Program-made: the position numbers and the translations under genes | Assembly: GCA_963700775.1 (NCBI GenBank) | Contig: CAVOYU010000008.1 | Coordinates: 62,001 to 126,000 of the forward strand | Length of the DNA stretch: 64,000 bases | Reading direction: 5' to 3' | From: Thermohalobaculum sp963700775 | GTDB taxonomy: Bacteria > Pseudomonadota > Alphaproteobacteria > Rhodobacterales > Rhodobacteraceae | Part shown: one piece after another, positions 53,659 through 62,533 of the stretch | How the letters are laid out: each line of letters starts with the position of its first letter | Numbering within the stretch: position 1 is the first letter of the stretch | The notes under the pieces: model-generated | Seen by the model: the letters and a program-made list of their open reading frames with translations, nothing else | Databases searched by the model: none | What the model was told of the DNA's origin: nothing

Positions 53659-54608
53659 CCGGGCTCCCGTGCCTGCTTCAGCGCGTTCAGCACCGCGACG
53701 ATCTCGCGGTCGCGCTGGGCCGCCATCTCGGTGAAATGGCGCGTGCCCGCGATCGCGTTGCACCCCTCCACCATGCGGTCGCGCAGCTCCTGCGTCAGTT
53801 CGGGTGCCACCAGCCGCGTCCAAGGGAGCTTCAGCGCCGGGCCGAACTGGTCCAGGTTGGTCGCCATGCCGCCCGCGCCGCAGGCGACGTGGAACGCCAT
53901 GCACTGGCCCTGCGACACCATGCGGGGCGCCGGGCCATTCATCAGGGCGATGTCGATGTCCTCGGGCGTCGCCTCGCCGTTGGCGACCATGTGCAGCGCC
54001 TCGCGCCAGAGTGCCTCCTGCAGCCGGGTGGCGACGAATCCCGGAATCTCCTTCTTCATCAGCAGGGGCGCCTTGCCCGCCAGGCGGTAGAAATGGCCAG
54101 CCCAGGCGACCGCTTCCGGGTCGGTCCGCTCGCCGCCGACGATCTCGACCAGCGGCAGCAGATAGGGCGGGTTGAAGGGATGGCCGATCACGCAGCGCCC
54201 GGGCGTGGCGCAGTCACGCTGGATCTCGGTCATCGTCAGGCCGGAGGTCGACGAGCCGATCACCACATCCGCCGGCACGATTTCGCCCAGCGTCCGGTAG
54301 AGCGCCTGCTTGATCCCCAGCACCTCGGGCGCGCTCTCCTGGATGAACCCGGCCCCGTCCACCGCCTCCGCCAGATCATGGGTAATCCGCAGACGGTCGC
54401 GGGAAGCTCCCGGCGCCAGACCCAGGCCGGTCAGGCTAATCCAGGCCGTGTCCAGGATCGCGGTGAAGGCCGGCACCTCGGCCGGGTCGTGCAGGTAGCT
54501 GGCGACATCGTAGCCGCGCGCGAGGAAATGGGCGGTCCAGCCGCCGCCGATCGGGCCGCCGCCGATGCTTGCGATACGAGTGACCGTCTCGGGTGCCGGA
54601 TACATCAT
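53655..54608 (-). CDS. L-carnitine dehydrogenase-like 3-hydroxyacyl-CoA dehydrogenase family enzyme
   Basis: A 317-residue NAD-dependent dehydrogenase. The Rossmann motif 'IGGGPIGGGWTAHFLARGYDV' is N-terminal. The catalytic domain has 'GFIQESAPEVLGIKQALYRTL', 'IGSSTSGLTMTEIQ' and 'CVIGHPFNPPYLLPLVEIVGGERT', the pattern of carnitine dehydrogenase (CdhA/LcdH) more than of fatty-acid enzymes, followed by the C-terminal helical domain. It lacks the thioesterase domain fused in some pseudomonads. Its ATG overlaps the caiD-like stop. Oxidation of L-carnitine to 3-dehydrocarnitine would feed the BKACE. Confidence 0.8.
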   Translation of the reverse strand: MMYPAPETVTRIASIGGGPIGGGWTAHFLARGYDVASYLHDPAEVPAFTAILDTAWISLTGLGLAPGASRDRLRITHDLAEAVDGAGFIQESAPEVLGIKQALYRTLGEIVPADVVIGSSTSGLTMTEIQRDCATPGRCVIGHPFNPPYLLPLVEIVGGERTDPEAVAWAGHFYRLAGKAPLLMKKEIPGFVATRLQEALWREALHMVANGEATPEDIDIALMNGPAPRMVSQGQCMAFHVACGAGGMATNLDQFGPALKLPWTRLVAPELTQELRDRMVEGCNAIAGTRHFTEMAAQRDREIVAVLNALKQAREPG

Positions 54609-55408
54609 TCGCCCTTGAACTTCGGTTGACGCTTCTCGACGAAAGCCGCCACGCCTTCCTTGGCGTCCTCCGATTTCAGCATCTTGCGGTAGGTCGGCAT
54701 TGGGTCATTGCGCATCTTGTGGAAAGCCCGCTGCAGCGGCACGCATTCGATCTCGCGCTCGACCTCCTTGACGCTCTGCATGGCCAGCGGCGCCGACCAG
54801 GCGATCGCGGCCGCCCATTCCCGAGCCGCCTCCATCAGCTGGCCCTTCGGCACCACCTTGTTCACCAGCCCGTAATGGGCCGCTTCCCGGGCAGTCATGC
54901 GCCGGCCCAGCAGGAACATCTCCATGGCGATGTTGTGCGGGATGCGCCTGGGCAGGCGCTGCAGGGCGCCAGCATCGGGCACGATCCCCAGCGGCATCTC
55001 CGGCAGTCCGAACTCCACATGCTCGGCGGCGATCAGCAGGTCGCAGGCCATGGCCATCTCGAACCCGCCGCCGATGGCGAGCCCGTTGATCGCGGCGATC
55101 ACCGGCTTGTTCAGCGCCCAGTTCTCGGTCAGCCCGGTGAAGCCGCCGAAGCCGTAATCGTCGCTCTCCCACCACTTGTCGAGCTGCATCTCGCCCGAGT
55201 TCAGAGCCTTGAGATCCCAGCCGGCAGAGAAAATCCTGTCGCCGCCCCCGGTCAGGATGGCACAGCGCAGTTCCGTGTCCTCGTGCAGTTCCTGGAACGC
55301 CGCCGCCAGAGCCCGGCTGGTGGGCACGTCGATTGCGTTGACCTTGCCCCGGGACAGAGTGACTTCCAGGACATGGCCTTCTCGGCTTGTGGTTACTCCA
55401 TCCGGCAT
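54605..55408 (-). CDS. caiD: Crotonobetainyl-CoA hydratase-like enoyl-CoA hydratase (CaiD)
   Basis: A 267-residue crotonase. It resembles Escherichia coli CaiD throughout: 'VTLSRGKVNAIDVPTSRAL', 'FSAGWDLKALNSGE', 'GFGGFTGLTENWALNKPVIAAINGLAIGGGFEMAMACD', 'FGLPEMPLGIVPDAGALQRLP' and the end 'VEKRQPKFKGE'. The oxyanion Gly pair and catalytic Glu ('PEMPLGIVPD') are present. ATG 55408 is chosen because GGGAG lies 7 nt upstream. It would hydrate crotonobetainyl-CoA to L-carnitinyl-CoA. It is coupled to the carnitine-dehydrogenase-like gene and follows the Rieske gene. Confidence 0.83.
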   Translation of the reverse strand: MPDGVTTSREGHVLEVTLSRGKVNAIDVPTSRALAAAFQELHEDTELRCAILTGGGDRIFSAGWDLKALNSGEMQLDKWWESDDYGFGGFTGLTENWALNKPVIAAINGLAIGGGFEMAMACDLLIAAEHVEFGLPEMPLGIVPDAGALQRLPRRIPHNIAMEMFLLGRRMTAREAAHYGLVNKVVPKGQLMEAAREWAAAIAWSAPLAMQSVKEVEREIECVPLQRAFHKMRNDPMPTYRKMLKSEDAKEGVAAFVEKRQPKFKGE

Positions 55409-55423
55409 CACGGTCTCCCAGGG

Positions 55424-56509
55424 TCAGGACGAGGGCCCGGTCATTAGCCGGGCATACCAGTCGGCGAAGGTCGCGACATTGGGCTCGAGCAGCGGCTGGA
55501 ACCGGCCCTGACGGGCGTCCGGGCTTTTGAGGCCCCGGTGCTGGTTGACCAGGGCCGGAATGTCCTCGGCGAGGGCCGCGTCAAGTCGCTCGTGATAGGC
55601 AGCCAGCTTGGCATCGACCTGCGGGAAGTCGAGCGTTTCGCGCGGGAAGCAGGCGGTCTGCACCACACGGCACCGATCCGGCCCCAGCGGATATGCCTCA
55701 TAGACCCAGAGTGCGTCGGTGCCAGCGGCGAAGGTCATGTTCGGGAAGACCCAAGTGTAGCGCACCCCCGCCGCCGCGCGACCCGAAAGGCCCGGGATCG
55801 GCGGCAGCGCCTTGTCCTGCTGGGTTTGCAGCAGCCCGCCCGTCCCCATGGTCGCGCCGAACTGGCTGGCATAGGCGCCCGATACCTGCGTTGCCGGATC
55901 CGGCTTCGCATAGACCTCGTCGATACTGTCCGGATGCACGAAGGGAAGATGGTAATACTCGTTGAAGACCTCCAGGAAAGCCTTCCAGTTGCAATCGACT
56001 TCCAGCTCGCGGCGGCGGGTGGTGACCAGGTGCTCGAGCGGCCAGGGCGCATGGACCTCGGCGAAATCCACCAGCACCGCATCCAGCGGCGGAGCGTCGG
56101 GGTTCAGGCAGAGAAAGACAAAGCCCATCCGCTCCTCGGCGCGATGGGCGATCAGGCCGTAGGCGTCGCGGCTGAAGCCCGCGGCCGCATCCATGTGCGG
56201 CGCAGCGACGAGACTGCCATCCAGCCGGTAGGCCCAGGAATGGAACGGGCACCGAATGCCCCGGCAATTCCCCCGACCCTCGAGCAGCCGGGCGCCGCGG
56301 TGGCGGCAGGTATTCGCGAAGGCGCGCAGCCCCCCCTCGCGTTCGCGCAGCAGGATCACCGACTGACCGGCGAAATCCAGAGCGGCGAAATCCCCGGGCT
56401 TCGCAACCTGATCGGACCGACCGATCCCGATCCAGGTCCGCCGGAAGACCAGCGATTGCTCCTTCGCGGCCCAGTCGGGGTCGGTGTAGCAGGTCGGAGG
56501 CAGCGACAT
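55424..56509 (-). CDS. Rieske non-heme iron oxygenase alpha subunit
   Basis: A 361-residue oxygenase. The Rieske cluster motif 'CRHRG...CPFH' (C-x-H-x16-C-x2-H) is at residues 65-86, and the mononuclear iron site 'NEYYHLPFVHP' at about 185-195, with the bridging acidic residue just before it ('FLEVF'). ATG 56509 has a good GGAGG at 6 nt; a TTG 70 bp upstream overlapping the aldehyde dehydrogenase stop is less likely. The family includes carnitine, glycine betaine and stachydrine oxygenases (CntA, GbcA). No reductase gene is in the window. Neighbours support a quaternary amine as substrate. Confidence 0.82.
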   Translation of the reverse strand: MSLPPTCYTDPDWAAKEQSLVFRRTWIGIGRSDQVAKPGDFAALDFAGQSVILLREREGGLRAFANTCRHRGARLLEGRGNCRGIRCPFHSWAYRLDGSLVAAPHMDAAAGFSRDAYGLIAHRAEERMGFVFLCLNPDAPPLDAVLVDFAEVHAPWPLEHLVTTRRRELEVDCNWKAFLEVFNEYYHLPFVHPDSIDEVYAKPDPATQVSGAYASQFGATMGTGGLLQTQQDKALPPIPGLSGRAAAGVRYTWVFPNMTFAAGTDALWVYEAYPLGPDRCRVVQTACFPRETLDFPQVDAKLAAYHERLDAALAEDIPALVNQHRGLKSPDARQGRFQPLLEPNVATFADWYARLMTGPSS

Positions 56510-56577
56510 CGCGGCCTCCGGCGCGGCGTTGCAGGCCCTGAGCGCCTGCGCAGGCCCGGAATCGGACACGGCGCCGC

Positions 56578-58056
56578 TCAACGCATCACGAACGGATTGG
56601 CCATAGGCGCATCCGAGGTATTCATCCAGACGGTTTTCGGACGCGTGTAGTCGTACATCGCCTGGAACCCGCTTTCGCGCCCGTATCCCGACCCCTTGAT
56701 GCCGCCGAACTCGGCGATGGGCGAGACGACCCGGTAGGTGTTCACCCAGACGATGCCCGCCCGGACCGCATTGGCCATCCGCAGCGACCGGGCACTGTCG
56801 CGGGTGAAGATGCCGGCGGCGAGCCCGTGTTCGGTGTCGTTGGCAAGCTCGATCACCTCCTCCTCGGTGCGGAACCGCTGCACGCAGAGCACCGGGCCGA
56901 ACAGTTCCGTGTCGACGATGCGCAGGTTCTGGCGCGGGCAGGCCAGGATAGTCGGCTCGAAATAGAGGCCATCCAGGCCCTCGGGGCGTCTGCCGCCGGT
57001 CAGGACCTCGGCTCCCTCCGTCACCGCGAAGGCGATTTCGCTCTCGATCCTGTCGCGCTGTCCAACGGTGCAGAGGGGGCCCATCTGGGTCTCCTCGAGC
57101 AAGGGGTCGCCGATGCGGATCTGGCGCGCCTGGGCGACCATCCGGTCGAGGAAGGCATCGGCGATATCGTCATGGAGATAGAGCCGTGACCCGGCGACGC
57201 AGCTTTGACCGGTCGCGCCAAAGATTCCGGCGATCGAGGCGTTCACCGCGCTTTGGATATTGGCGTCGTCGAAGACGATGAAGGGTGACTTTCCACCGAG
57301 CTCCAGCGACACCTCGGCGAAATTTCGCTTCGAGTTCTCCAGTACCGACCGGGCCGCGCCAGGCCCGCCCGTGAATGAGATCCGGGCGACCAGCGGGTGC
57401 GAGGTCAGGGTGCGCCCGCAGGGCTCGCCATGGCCGGTGACGATGTTGACGACGCCCGGCGGGAAGCCGGCCTGCTCGATGAGCTCGCCGAATTCCAGCA
57501 TCGCCGCCGAGGCGTGCTCCGAGGCCTTCAGCACCACCGTATTGCCCGCCGCGAGTGCCGGGCCGATCTTCACCGCAACCAGGAACAGCTGAGAGTTCCA
57601 GGGTACGACCGCTGCGACCACGCCCAAGGGCTCGCGCTTGGTGAAGACGAACATGTCCGGCTTGTCGATCGGCAGGGTCTCGCCCGAGACCTTGTCGGCG
57701 CAGCCGGCGTAGAAGTGGAAGAACTCGGCGATGTATTTCGCCTGCCAGCGGGTTTCCTTCAGCATCTTGCCGGTGTCGATCGACTCGGTGCGACCCAGCT
57801 GTTCGGACCTTTCGGCCAGGAGGTCGCCCAGTCTGCGCAGGCACTTGCCGCGCTCGGTCGGTGTCATCTTCGACCACGGGCCCTTCAGGAACGCCTCGTG
57901 CGCGGCGCGCACCGCCCGGTCCACATCCGCCTCGGTCGCCTCGGGCACCCGGCTCCAGACCTGGTTCGTCGCCGGATTGATGCTGTCGAACATGCGGCCG
58001 TCCGAGGCGGCCACCCAATCGCCGCCGATCAGCATCTTGAAGTCCTGGATCGTCAT
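56578..58056 (-). CDS. NAD(P)-dependent aldehyde dehydrogenase (betaine-aldehyde/trimethylaminobutyraldehyde type)
   Basis: A 492-residue enzyme. The N-terminus has 'LIGGDWVAASDGRMFDSINPATN', followed by the cofactor-binding 'VVPWNSQLFLVAVKIGPALAAGNTVVLKASE', catalytic Glu 'SLELGGKSP' near 258 and catalytic Cys 'GQSCVAGSR' near 292. It ends with 'EFGGIKGSGYGRE'. Ribosome site GGAGGG. It heads the unit with the Rieske, CaiD and carnitine-dehydrogenase genes, which suggests oxidation of an amino aldehyde such as 4-trimethylaminobutyraldehyde to gamma-butyrobetaine. Substrate inferred. Confidence 0.87.
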   Translation of the reverse strand: MTIQDFKMLIGGDWVAASDGRMFDSINPATNQVWSRVPEATEADVDRAVRAAHEAFLKGPWSKMTPTERGKCLRRLGDLLAERSEQLGRTESIDTGKMLKETRWQAKYIAEFFHFYAGCADKVSGETLPIDKPDMFVFTKREPLGVVAAVVPWNSQLFLVAVKIGPALAAGNTVVLKASEHASAAMLEFGELIEQAGFPPGVVNIVTGHGEPCGRTLTSHPLVARISFTGGPGAARSVLENSKRNFAEVSLELGGKSPFIVFDDANIQSAVNASIAGIFGATGQSCVAGSRLYLHDDIADAFLDRMVAQARQIRIGDPLLEETQMGPLCTVGQRDRIESEIAFAVTEGAEVLTGGRRPEGLDGLYFEPTILACPRQNLRIVDTELFGPVLCVQRFRTEEEVIELANDTEHGLAAGIFTRDSARSLRMANAVRAGIVWVNTYRVVSPIAEFGGIKGSGYGRESGFQAMYDYTRPKTVWMNTSDAPMANPFVMR

Positions 58057-58227
58057 CCGCCTGGCCCTCCTGCCGGCTGGTCGTCTTGCAGGTCTTGATT
58101 CTCATGGTTCACCGATTGCCGCAACGGGCTTGCGATTTTTCGCCACCGCATGTCGAAAAATTTCAGGACGCGCCGACGGCCCGGCACTATCGTGCCACAA
58201 GATGCGGCGGCCAGAGAGGGATCGGCG

Positions 58228-58623
58228 ATGTCGAGGAAGAAGCAGGTCATCGGCCGGCCGCTGGAGATCGGCGGGCGGGTGCTGTCGCTGTCGCGCGCCA
58301 TCCGCGCAGGCGATTTCGTCTATCTGACCGGCCAGATCCCCATGAAGGACGGCGCCCCAATGACCGAGGGCACGATCGAGGACCAGACCCGGGCCGTCCT
58401 TGACGACATCAAGGCGACGCTCGCGACGGCGGGCTGCGGCCTGTCCGATGTGGTCAAGGCGATGGTGTGGCTGCGCGACCGCGCTGATTTCCCCGGGTTC
58501 AATGCAGTCTACGGTATCTACTTCCCCTCCGAGCCGCCGGCGCGTTCCGCGGTGGTCAGCGACCTGCTGGTCGACGTGCGTGTCGAGGTCGAAGTCGTCG
58601 CCTACCGGCCGGAGGACGGTTGA
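58228..58623 (+). CDS. RidA-family (YjgF/YER057c/UK114) protein
   Basis: A 131-residue protein with the RidA fold landmarks 'YLTGQIPMKDG', 'QTRAVLDDIKATLATAGCGLSDVVKAMVWL' and 'PARSAVVSDLLVDVRVEVEVVAY', including the conserved active-site Arg (PARSAV). Such proteins hydrolyse reactive enamine/imine intermediates or act in amine catabolism. It is divergent from the aldehyde dehydrogenase and shares a TGATG junction with the following hydrolase. Ribosome site GAGAGG. Confidence 0.85.
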   Translation: MSRKKQVIGRPLEIGGRVLSLSRAIRAGDFVYLTGQIPMKDGAPMTEGTIEDQTRAVLDDIKATLATAGCGLSDVVKAMVWLRDRADFPGFNAVYGIYFPSEPPARSAVVSDLLVDVRVEVEVVAYRPEDG

Positions 58624-59453
58624 TGCAGGAGACGGCGCCGGATGGCACCGCCTTCGCCCTTGAGGGGCCGCAGGATGCGCCTGCCGTCGTGCTGATCCAT
58701 GGCCTGGGCCTGAACCGCCACTGCTGGCAATGGACGGTCCCGGCCATCGCGAACCGGTTCCGCGTCCTGACCTACGACTTGTACGGCCACGGAGACAGCG
58801 CGGCGCCGCCGGAGACACCCTCGCTCGGCCTGTTCTCGCGGCAATTGCAGGACCTGATGAATCATTGTCGCCTGCCCGGCGCCGCCGTTGTCGGGTTCTC
58901 GCTGGGAGGAATGATCGCCCGGCGCATCACCCAGGACGCGCCAGGCCGGGTCCGGGCGCTCGCCATCCTGCACTCGCCCTGGCGGCGCACACCCGAGGCG
59001 CAGGCGGCGATCCTGGCCCGGGTCGAGCAGGCCCGCACGCACGGCCCCTCGGCGACTGTCGAAGCGGCGCTGGAGCGCTGGTTCACCAATCGCTTCCGGA
59101 GCGCCAATCCGCAGTTGATGAATCTGGTCCGAAGCTGGGTCACGGCGAACGACATCTCGATTTATCACACCATCTACCGCGTCCTCGCCGAAGGCGTCGA
59201 CGAGATCGCGGGACGGCGTTTTCAGATCGCCTGCCCAACATTGGTCATGACCGGCGATCAGGACTACGGCAATGGTCCCGAGATGACCCGGGCCATCGCG
59301 GCGGAGATCGAGGGCGCTGAGGTCTGCATCCTGCGAGGGCTGCGTCATATGGCCTTGGCCGAGGACCCGGATGCCGTCAACGGACCGTTGTCTCAGTTCC
59401 TCGGTCGAACTCTGCTCGACGCTTGCCGGGGCAGCGCCGCCCTGCCGGAGTAG
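58623..59453 (+). CDS. Alpha/beta-fold hydrolase
   Basis: A 276-residue cytoplasmic hydrolase. It has the 'LIHGLGLNRHCWQW' oxyanion loop, nucleophile elbow 'GFSLGG' (Ser near residue 97), catalytic Asp in 'MTGDQDYG' and His in 'LRHMALAEDPD'. It resembles 3-oxoadipate enol-lactonases and other small esterases. Start ATG overlaps the RidA stop (TGATG). It could be the missing thioesterase for betainyl- or carnitinyl-CoA in this cluster, but nothing in the sequence proves that. Confidence 0.82.
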   Translation: MQETAPDGTAFALEGPQDAPAVVLIHGLGLNRHCWQWTVPAIANRFRVLTYDLYGHGDSAAPPETPSLGLFSRQLQDLMNHCRLPGAAVVGFSLGGMIARRITQDAPGRVRALAILHSPWRRTPEAQAAILARVEQARTHGPSATVEAALERWFTNRFRSANPQLMNLVRSWVTANDISIYHTIYRVLAEGVDEIAGRRFQIACPTLVMTGDQDYGNGPEMTRAIAAEIEGAEVCILRGLRHMALAEDPDAVNGPLSQFLGRTLLDACRGSAALPE

Positions 59454-59756
59454 TTCATCAATCGAGCGTTTCGAAGCACCGCGACACAATGGTCCGAAAA
59501 GCCGCCAAGGCCGACGCTCAGAAAGTTCCGGGAGCGCGTACTCATGGCACTTTGTGTGAACTTCGCGCGGCACATCTGAACGCGCGCGAACAGGCTGATT
59601 GCCGACCGTCGGCCGTGAGCGGCAATTTTCCACCCGATGACCTCCCCGACCCGAAGGGGCCGGGACCCGCCCGGTTGTGGTCCGAACCAGTCATTTGTCC
59701 GTTGGTGGTGTCAAATCGATCCAGCGGATCGAAAGATGACCGCTGCTTGGAGAGGC
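59454..59756. other. Intergenic region, no gene seen
   Basis: 303 bp between the hydrolase and the convergent acr3 gene. It holds a compact palindrome GCCGAC-C-GTCGGC at 59601-59613 followed by AATTTT, and otherwise no frame with a credible start or family. Confidence 0.5.
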
Positions 59757-60842
59757 TCAATGGGAATCAGGGAAATAACCGCGCGTCCGGTTCGCGACGG
59801 CGACCAGCGAGAGCATCACCGGCACTTCGACCAGCACGCCGACCACCGTCGCCAGTGCCGCTCCCGAATTCAGCCCGAAAAGGCTGATCGCCACCGCCAC
59901 CGCAAGTTCGAAAAAGTTCGAAGTCCCGATCAGTGCGCAGGGTGCCGCAACATTGAACGGCACTCGCCAAAGATAGGCAGCACCGTAGGCAATGGCGAAG
60001 ATGCCGTAGGACTGTATGATCAGCGGAACGGCGATCAGCGCGATCAGGGCCGGGCGCTCCAGGATCACGTTCCCCTGGAATCCGAATAGCAGGACAACGG
60101 TCACCAGCAGCGCCATGACCGAGAGCGGCTTCACCCGGCTGGTGAACTGGTTGATCGCGGCCTCTGCGCTCTGGCCGGTTCTGGCCCGTCGTGCTAGCCA
60201 GCCTCGTGTGATCACACCAGCTGTCAGCGGAATGACGACATAGAGCCCGACAGACAGCATCAGGGTTGCCCAGGGCACCTCGATATTGGTGACCCCCAGT
60301 AACAGCGCGACGATCGGCGCGAATGCGAAGACCATGATCACGTCATTCAGGGAGACCTGGACGAGGGTGTAGGCCGGATCGCCGCGCGTGAGTTGCGACC
60401 ATACGAAAACCATCGCCGTGCACGGAGCCGCGCCCAGCAGGATCAGTCCGGCGATGTATTGCTGCGCATCCACCGGGGCGATCAGGCCCTCGAACAGGAT
60501 ATCGAAGAACAGAATGCCCAGGGCCGCCATGGTGAACGGCTTTATCAGCCAGTTGACGACGAGGGTGATCAACAGCCCTTTCGGCCGGTCGGCGATATGG
60601 CGCAGGCTGGTGAAATCCACGTTCACCATCATCGGGTAGACCATGCCCCATATCAGCACGGCTACCGCGAGGTTGACGGATGCATATTCGAGGCTCGCGA
60701 TTGCCGCGAAAAGTCCCGGCAGCGCGCTGCCGAGCATGACCCCCGCGATGATGCAGAGCGCAACCCAGACGGACAGCCATTTCTCGAAGAACCCGATCCT
60801 GCCCGGTTGCGCCATGGGTGAAGCAACGTTCTCTGCATTCAT
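59757..60842 (-). CDS. acr3: Arsenite efflux permease Acr3
   Basis: A 361-residue ten-helix inner-membrane permease of the BASS/Acr3 group, which extrudes arsenite. It has 'GFFEKWLSVWVALCIIAGVMLGSALPG' at the N-terminus, 'PMMVNVDFTSLRHIADRPKGL', the essential Cys in 'LGAAPCTAMVFVWSQLTRGDPAYTL', and 'CALIGTSNFFELAVAVAISLFGLNSGAALATVVGVLVEVPVML'. No arsR or arsC is adjacent. Antimonite transport is also possible. Confidence 0.9.
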   Translation of the reverse strand: MNAENVASPMAQPGRIGFFEKWLSVWVALCIIAGVMLGSALPGLFAAIASLEYASVNLAVAVLIWGMVYPMMVNVDFTSLRHIADRPKGLLITLVVNWLIKPFTMAALGILFFDILFEGLIAPVDAQQYIAGLILLGAAPCTAMVFVWSQLTRGDPAYTLVQVSLNDVIMVFAFAPIVALLLGVTNIEVPWATLMLSVGLYVVIPLTAGVITRGWLARRARTGQSAEAAINQFTSRVKPLSVMALLVTVVLLFGFQGNVILERPALIALIAVPLIIQSYGIFAIAYGAAYLWRVPFNVAAPCALIGTSNFFELAVAVAISLFGLNSGAALATVVGVLVEVPVMLSLVAVANRTRGYFPDSH

Positions 60843-61151
60843 GCGAAGCCCAACCGTGCTCGTATCTCGGATTGACCGGCCCGATGGATATGGGCGCCGA
60901 CCGCCACCTCGTGTAGGCTTTTGGAACAACACGCCGAAATGGTCGCTGTCAACTGTGGCCTGTGCATCTGCGTGCCCTTCATCAAATCGCAGGACAAGGG
61001 GTCTGAAGTTGGCACTTCCGAGAAGTTCGCCGTTGAGCGTCTGAGCGCGTGCAATCAGCGGGACGACCGACATTCGGCTGCGGTGGTGGCTGGTTGGTTT
61101 ATGTGGCCGGCGCAAAGCGCGGCGCGGCCTGGCCTGCGCCGGACGCTGTTG
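60843..61151. other. Upstream region of acr3, no gene recognised
   Basis: The acr3 frame is open upstream to 61115, but the translation ('MSVVPLIARAQTLNGELLGSANFRPLVLRFDEGHAD') matches no family I know and acr3 has its natural start at 60842. A decayed gene is possible. Confidence 0.35.
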
Positions 61152-61253
61152 TCAGAGTTCGATCTGCTCGGAGAGGGTGAGGGCGTCCTCGACCTCGACG
61201 CCGAGATACTGGACGGTGCTCTCGATCTTGTCCGTCGTCAGATGATTTGGGAC
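61152..61253 (-). pseudogene. Tyrosine recombinase/integrase C-terminal fragment
   Basis: The last 30 codons read 'LTTDKIESTVQYLGVEVEDALTLSEQIEL' before a TGA at 61152. This is the typical end of XerC/D-like integrases, where the catalytic Tyr lies in 'ESTVRYLG'. Nothing upstream continues the recombinase, so it is a remnant. It lies 2.2 kb from tRNA-Ser. Confidence 0.55.
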
Positions 61254-61454
61254 ACGAGGGGCTGAGCGGGAACGGAGGCTCTGGCTCGTTGATGGTGAGC
61301 AGCCGCCGGGGCTGACACTGAATAAGCTGTTGCGACAGTCGCTTCCGCTTGCCTGGAGTGAACAGGAGAAGATCTGGGGTGTCAGAGGCGAGGTCCGGCC
61401 CGATCACGGGCCCGGAAAGGTCCCTTCCTGACGCCTGTTCTGGAACATCCGGGA

Positions 61455-61640
61455 CCCTGTTACGCTCGAACTTGCTCCCTGTTATGTCGATAAAACACAA
61501 TGTTCCGTCAATAAACAGGAAAGTGCGAGATATACGCACAAACATTTATAATACATGATAAAATAGACCCCATGGAAGTCGACTGACCTCATGCCTCCCT
61601 GATAATTAGGCCAAAATGACAAAAATTCCCTGTTCCTGCA
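61455..61640. repeat. Spaced CCCTGTT motifs in AT-rich DNA
   Basis: CCCTGTTA at 61455-61462 and 61477-61484 (exactly 22 bp apart), an inverted AACAGG at 61515 and CCCTGTTC at 61628-61635. The stretch 61485-61625 is markedly AT-rich compared with everything around it. No coding frame is credible here. Confidence 0.4.
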
Positions 61641-61812
61641 AAACCCAACCTCGCGGCGGACGCCCGGAGACAGCGGGCATATGGTGCCGCCCGAAAGGCC
61701 CGGATGTGCCCGGATCTTCAGTCGTGGATTGGGAAACGAGCCTGATAGCCGCGACGTCATCGCGGGTTAGCGGCCTGATGCCTGAACGGAGACGAATGAC
61801 GGGGGTCGGTGG

Positions 61813-62533
61813 CGGTGCTGGCAGACTAATTCGAACCAGTCTCAGTTGGCACTAGATTGTGTGAACCTATGCGGAACAAACCGCCCGCCACTCGGCCACA
61901 GCAGCGCTACGTTGCGTCTTGAAGAGATGTCGGCTGGAGAGGCTGCGTTCGTGATTGAAGTGATTTGAGACGGAGGCGTGGACAGCGGCGAACTTCTGGA
62001 GACTTCGCATACGCCGGAATCGGAGCATCGCCCGCCCCGTCGTCGGAACGGCAGGTGCGAATTCTCTGTTCGGTTGTTAGCCCAGCGACCGGTTTCCTGC
62101 CGATCTGCAGACGCCGAGATCCTTCTGAGAGCGGCGCCGTAAGATCGAAGCTTGTCGGTGACGATGACGCTCAGCGCTGACCATGCTTGCGCATTGCTTT
62201 CCTTGAGAGAATTTCAACGCAGCCTTCTTGTCCCTCGTCTTCGTGACGAAGCAATCCAGCACCTCGTCCTCGTGATCGACGGCGCGCCAGAGGTAGTGCC
62301 GATCGCACCGTTGATCTTCACGAACATCTCGTCGAGGTGCCACCGCCAGCGGCTCGATTTCATCCCCTGGATCCGGCGTTTCCGGATCTCGGCCGCGAAC
62401 ATCGGCCCGAACCGATGCCACCAGAACCGGACGGTCTCGTGGCTGACGTCGACGCCGCGTTCATGGAGGAGATCCTTCGAGGTTCCGTAGCGACAGCGGG
62501 AACCGGACGTAGAGCATCACCGCCAAGCGGAGT
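61813..62533 (-). mobile_element. Degenerate IS6-family element, truncated at its right end
   Basis: The left end (CGGTGCTGGCAGA, 61813-61825) and the following 30 bp align with the left end of the intact copy at 62534. Fragments of the transposase are spread over several frames: 'RFGPMFAAEIRKRR', 'WRWHLDEMFVKING', 'HYLWRAVDHEDEVLDCFVTK'. It stops at 62533, where the intact element begins, so the later element inserted into it or recombined with it. Confidence 0.72.
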
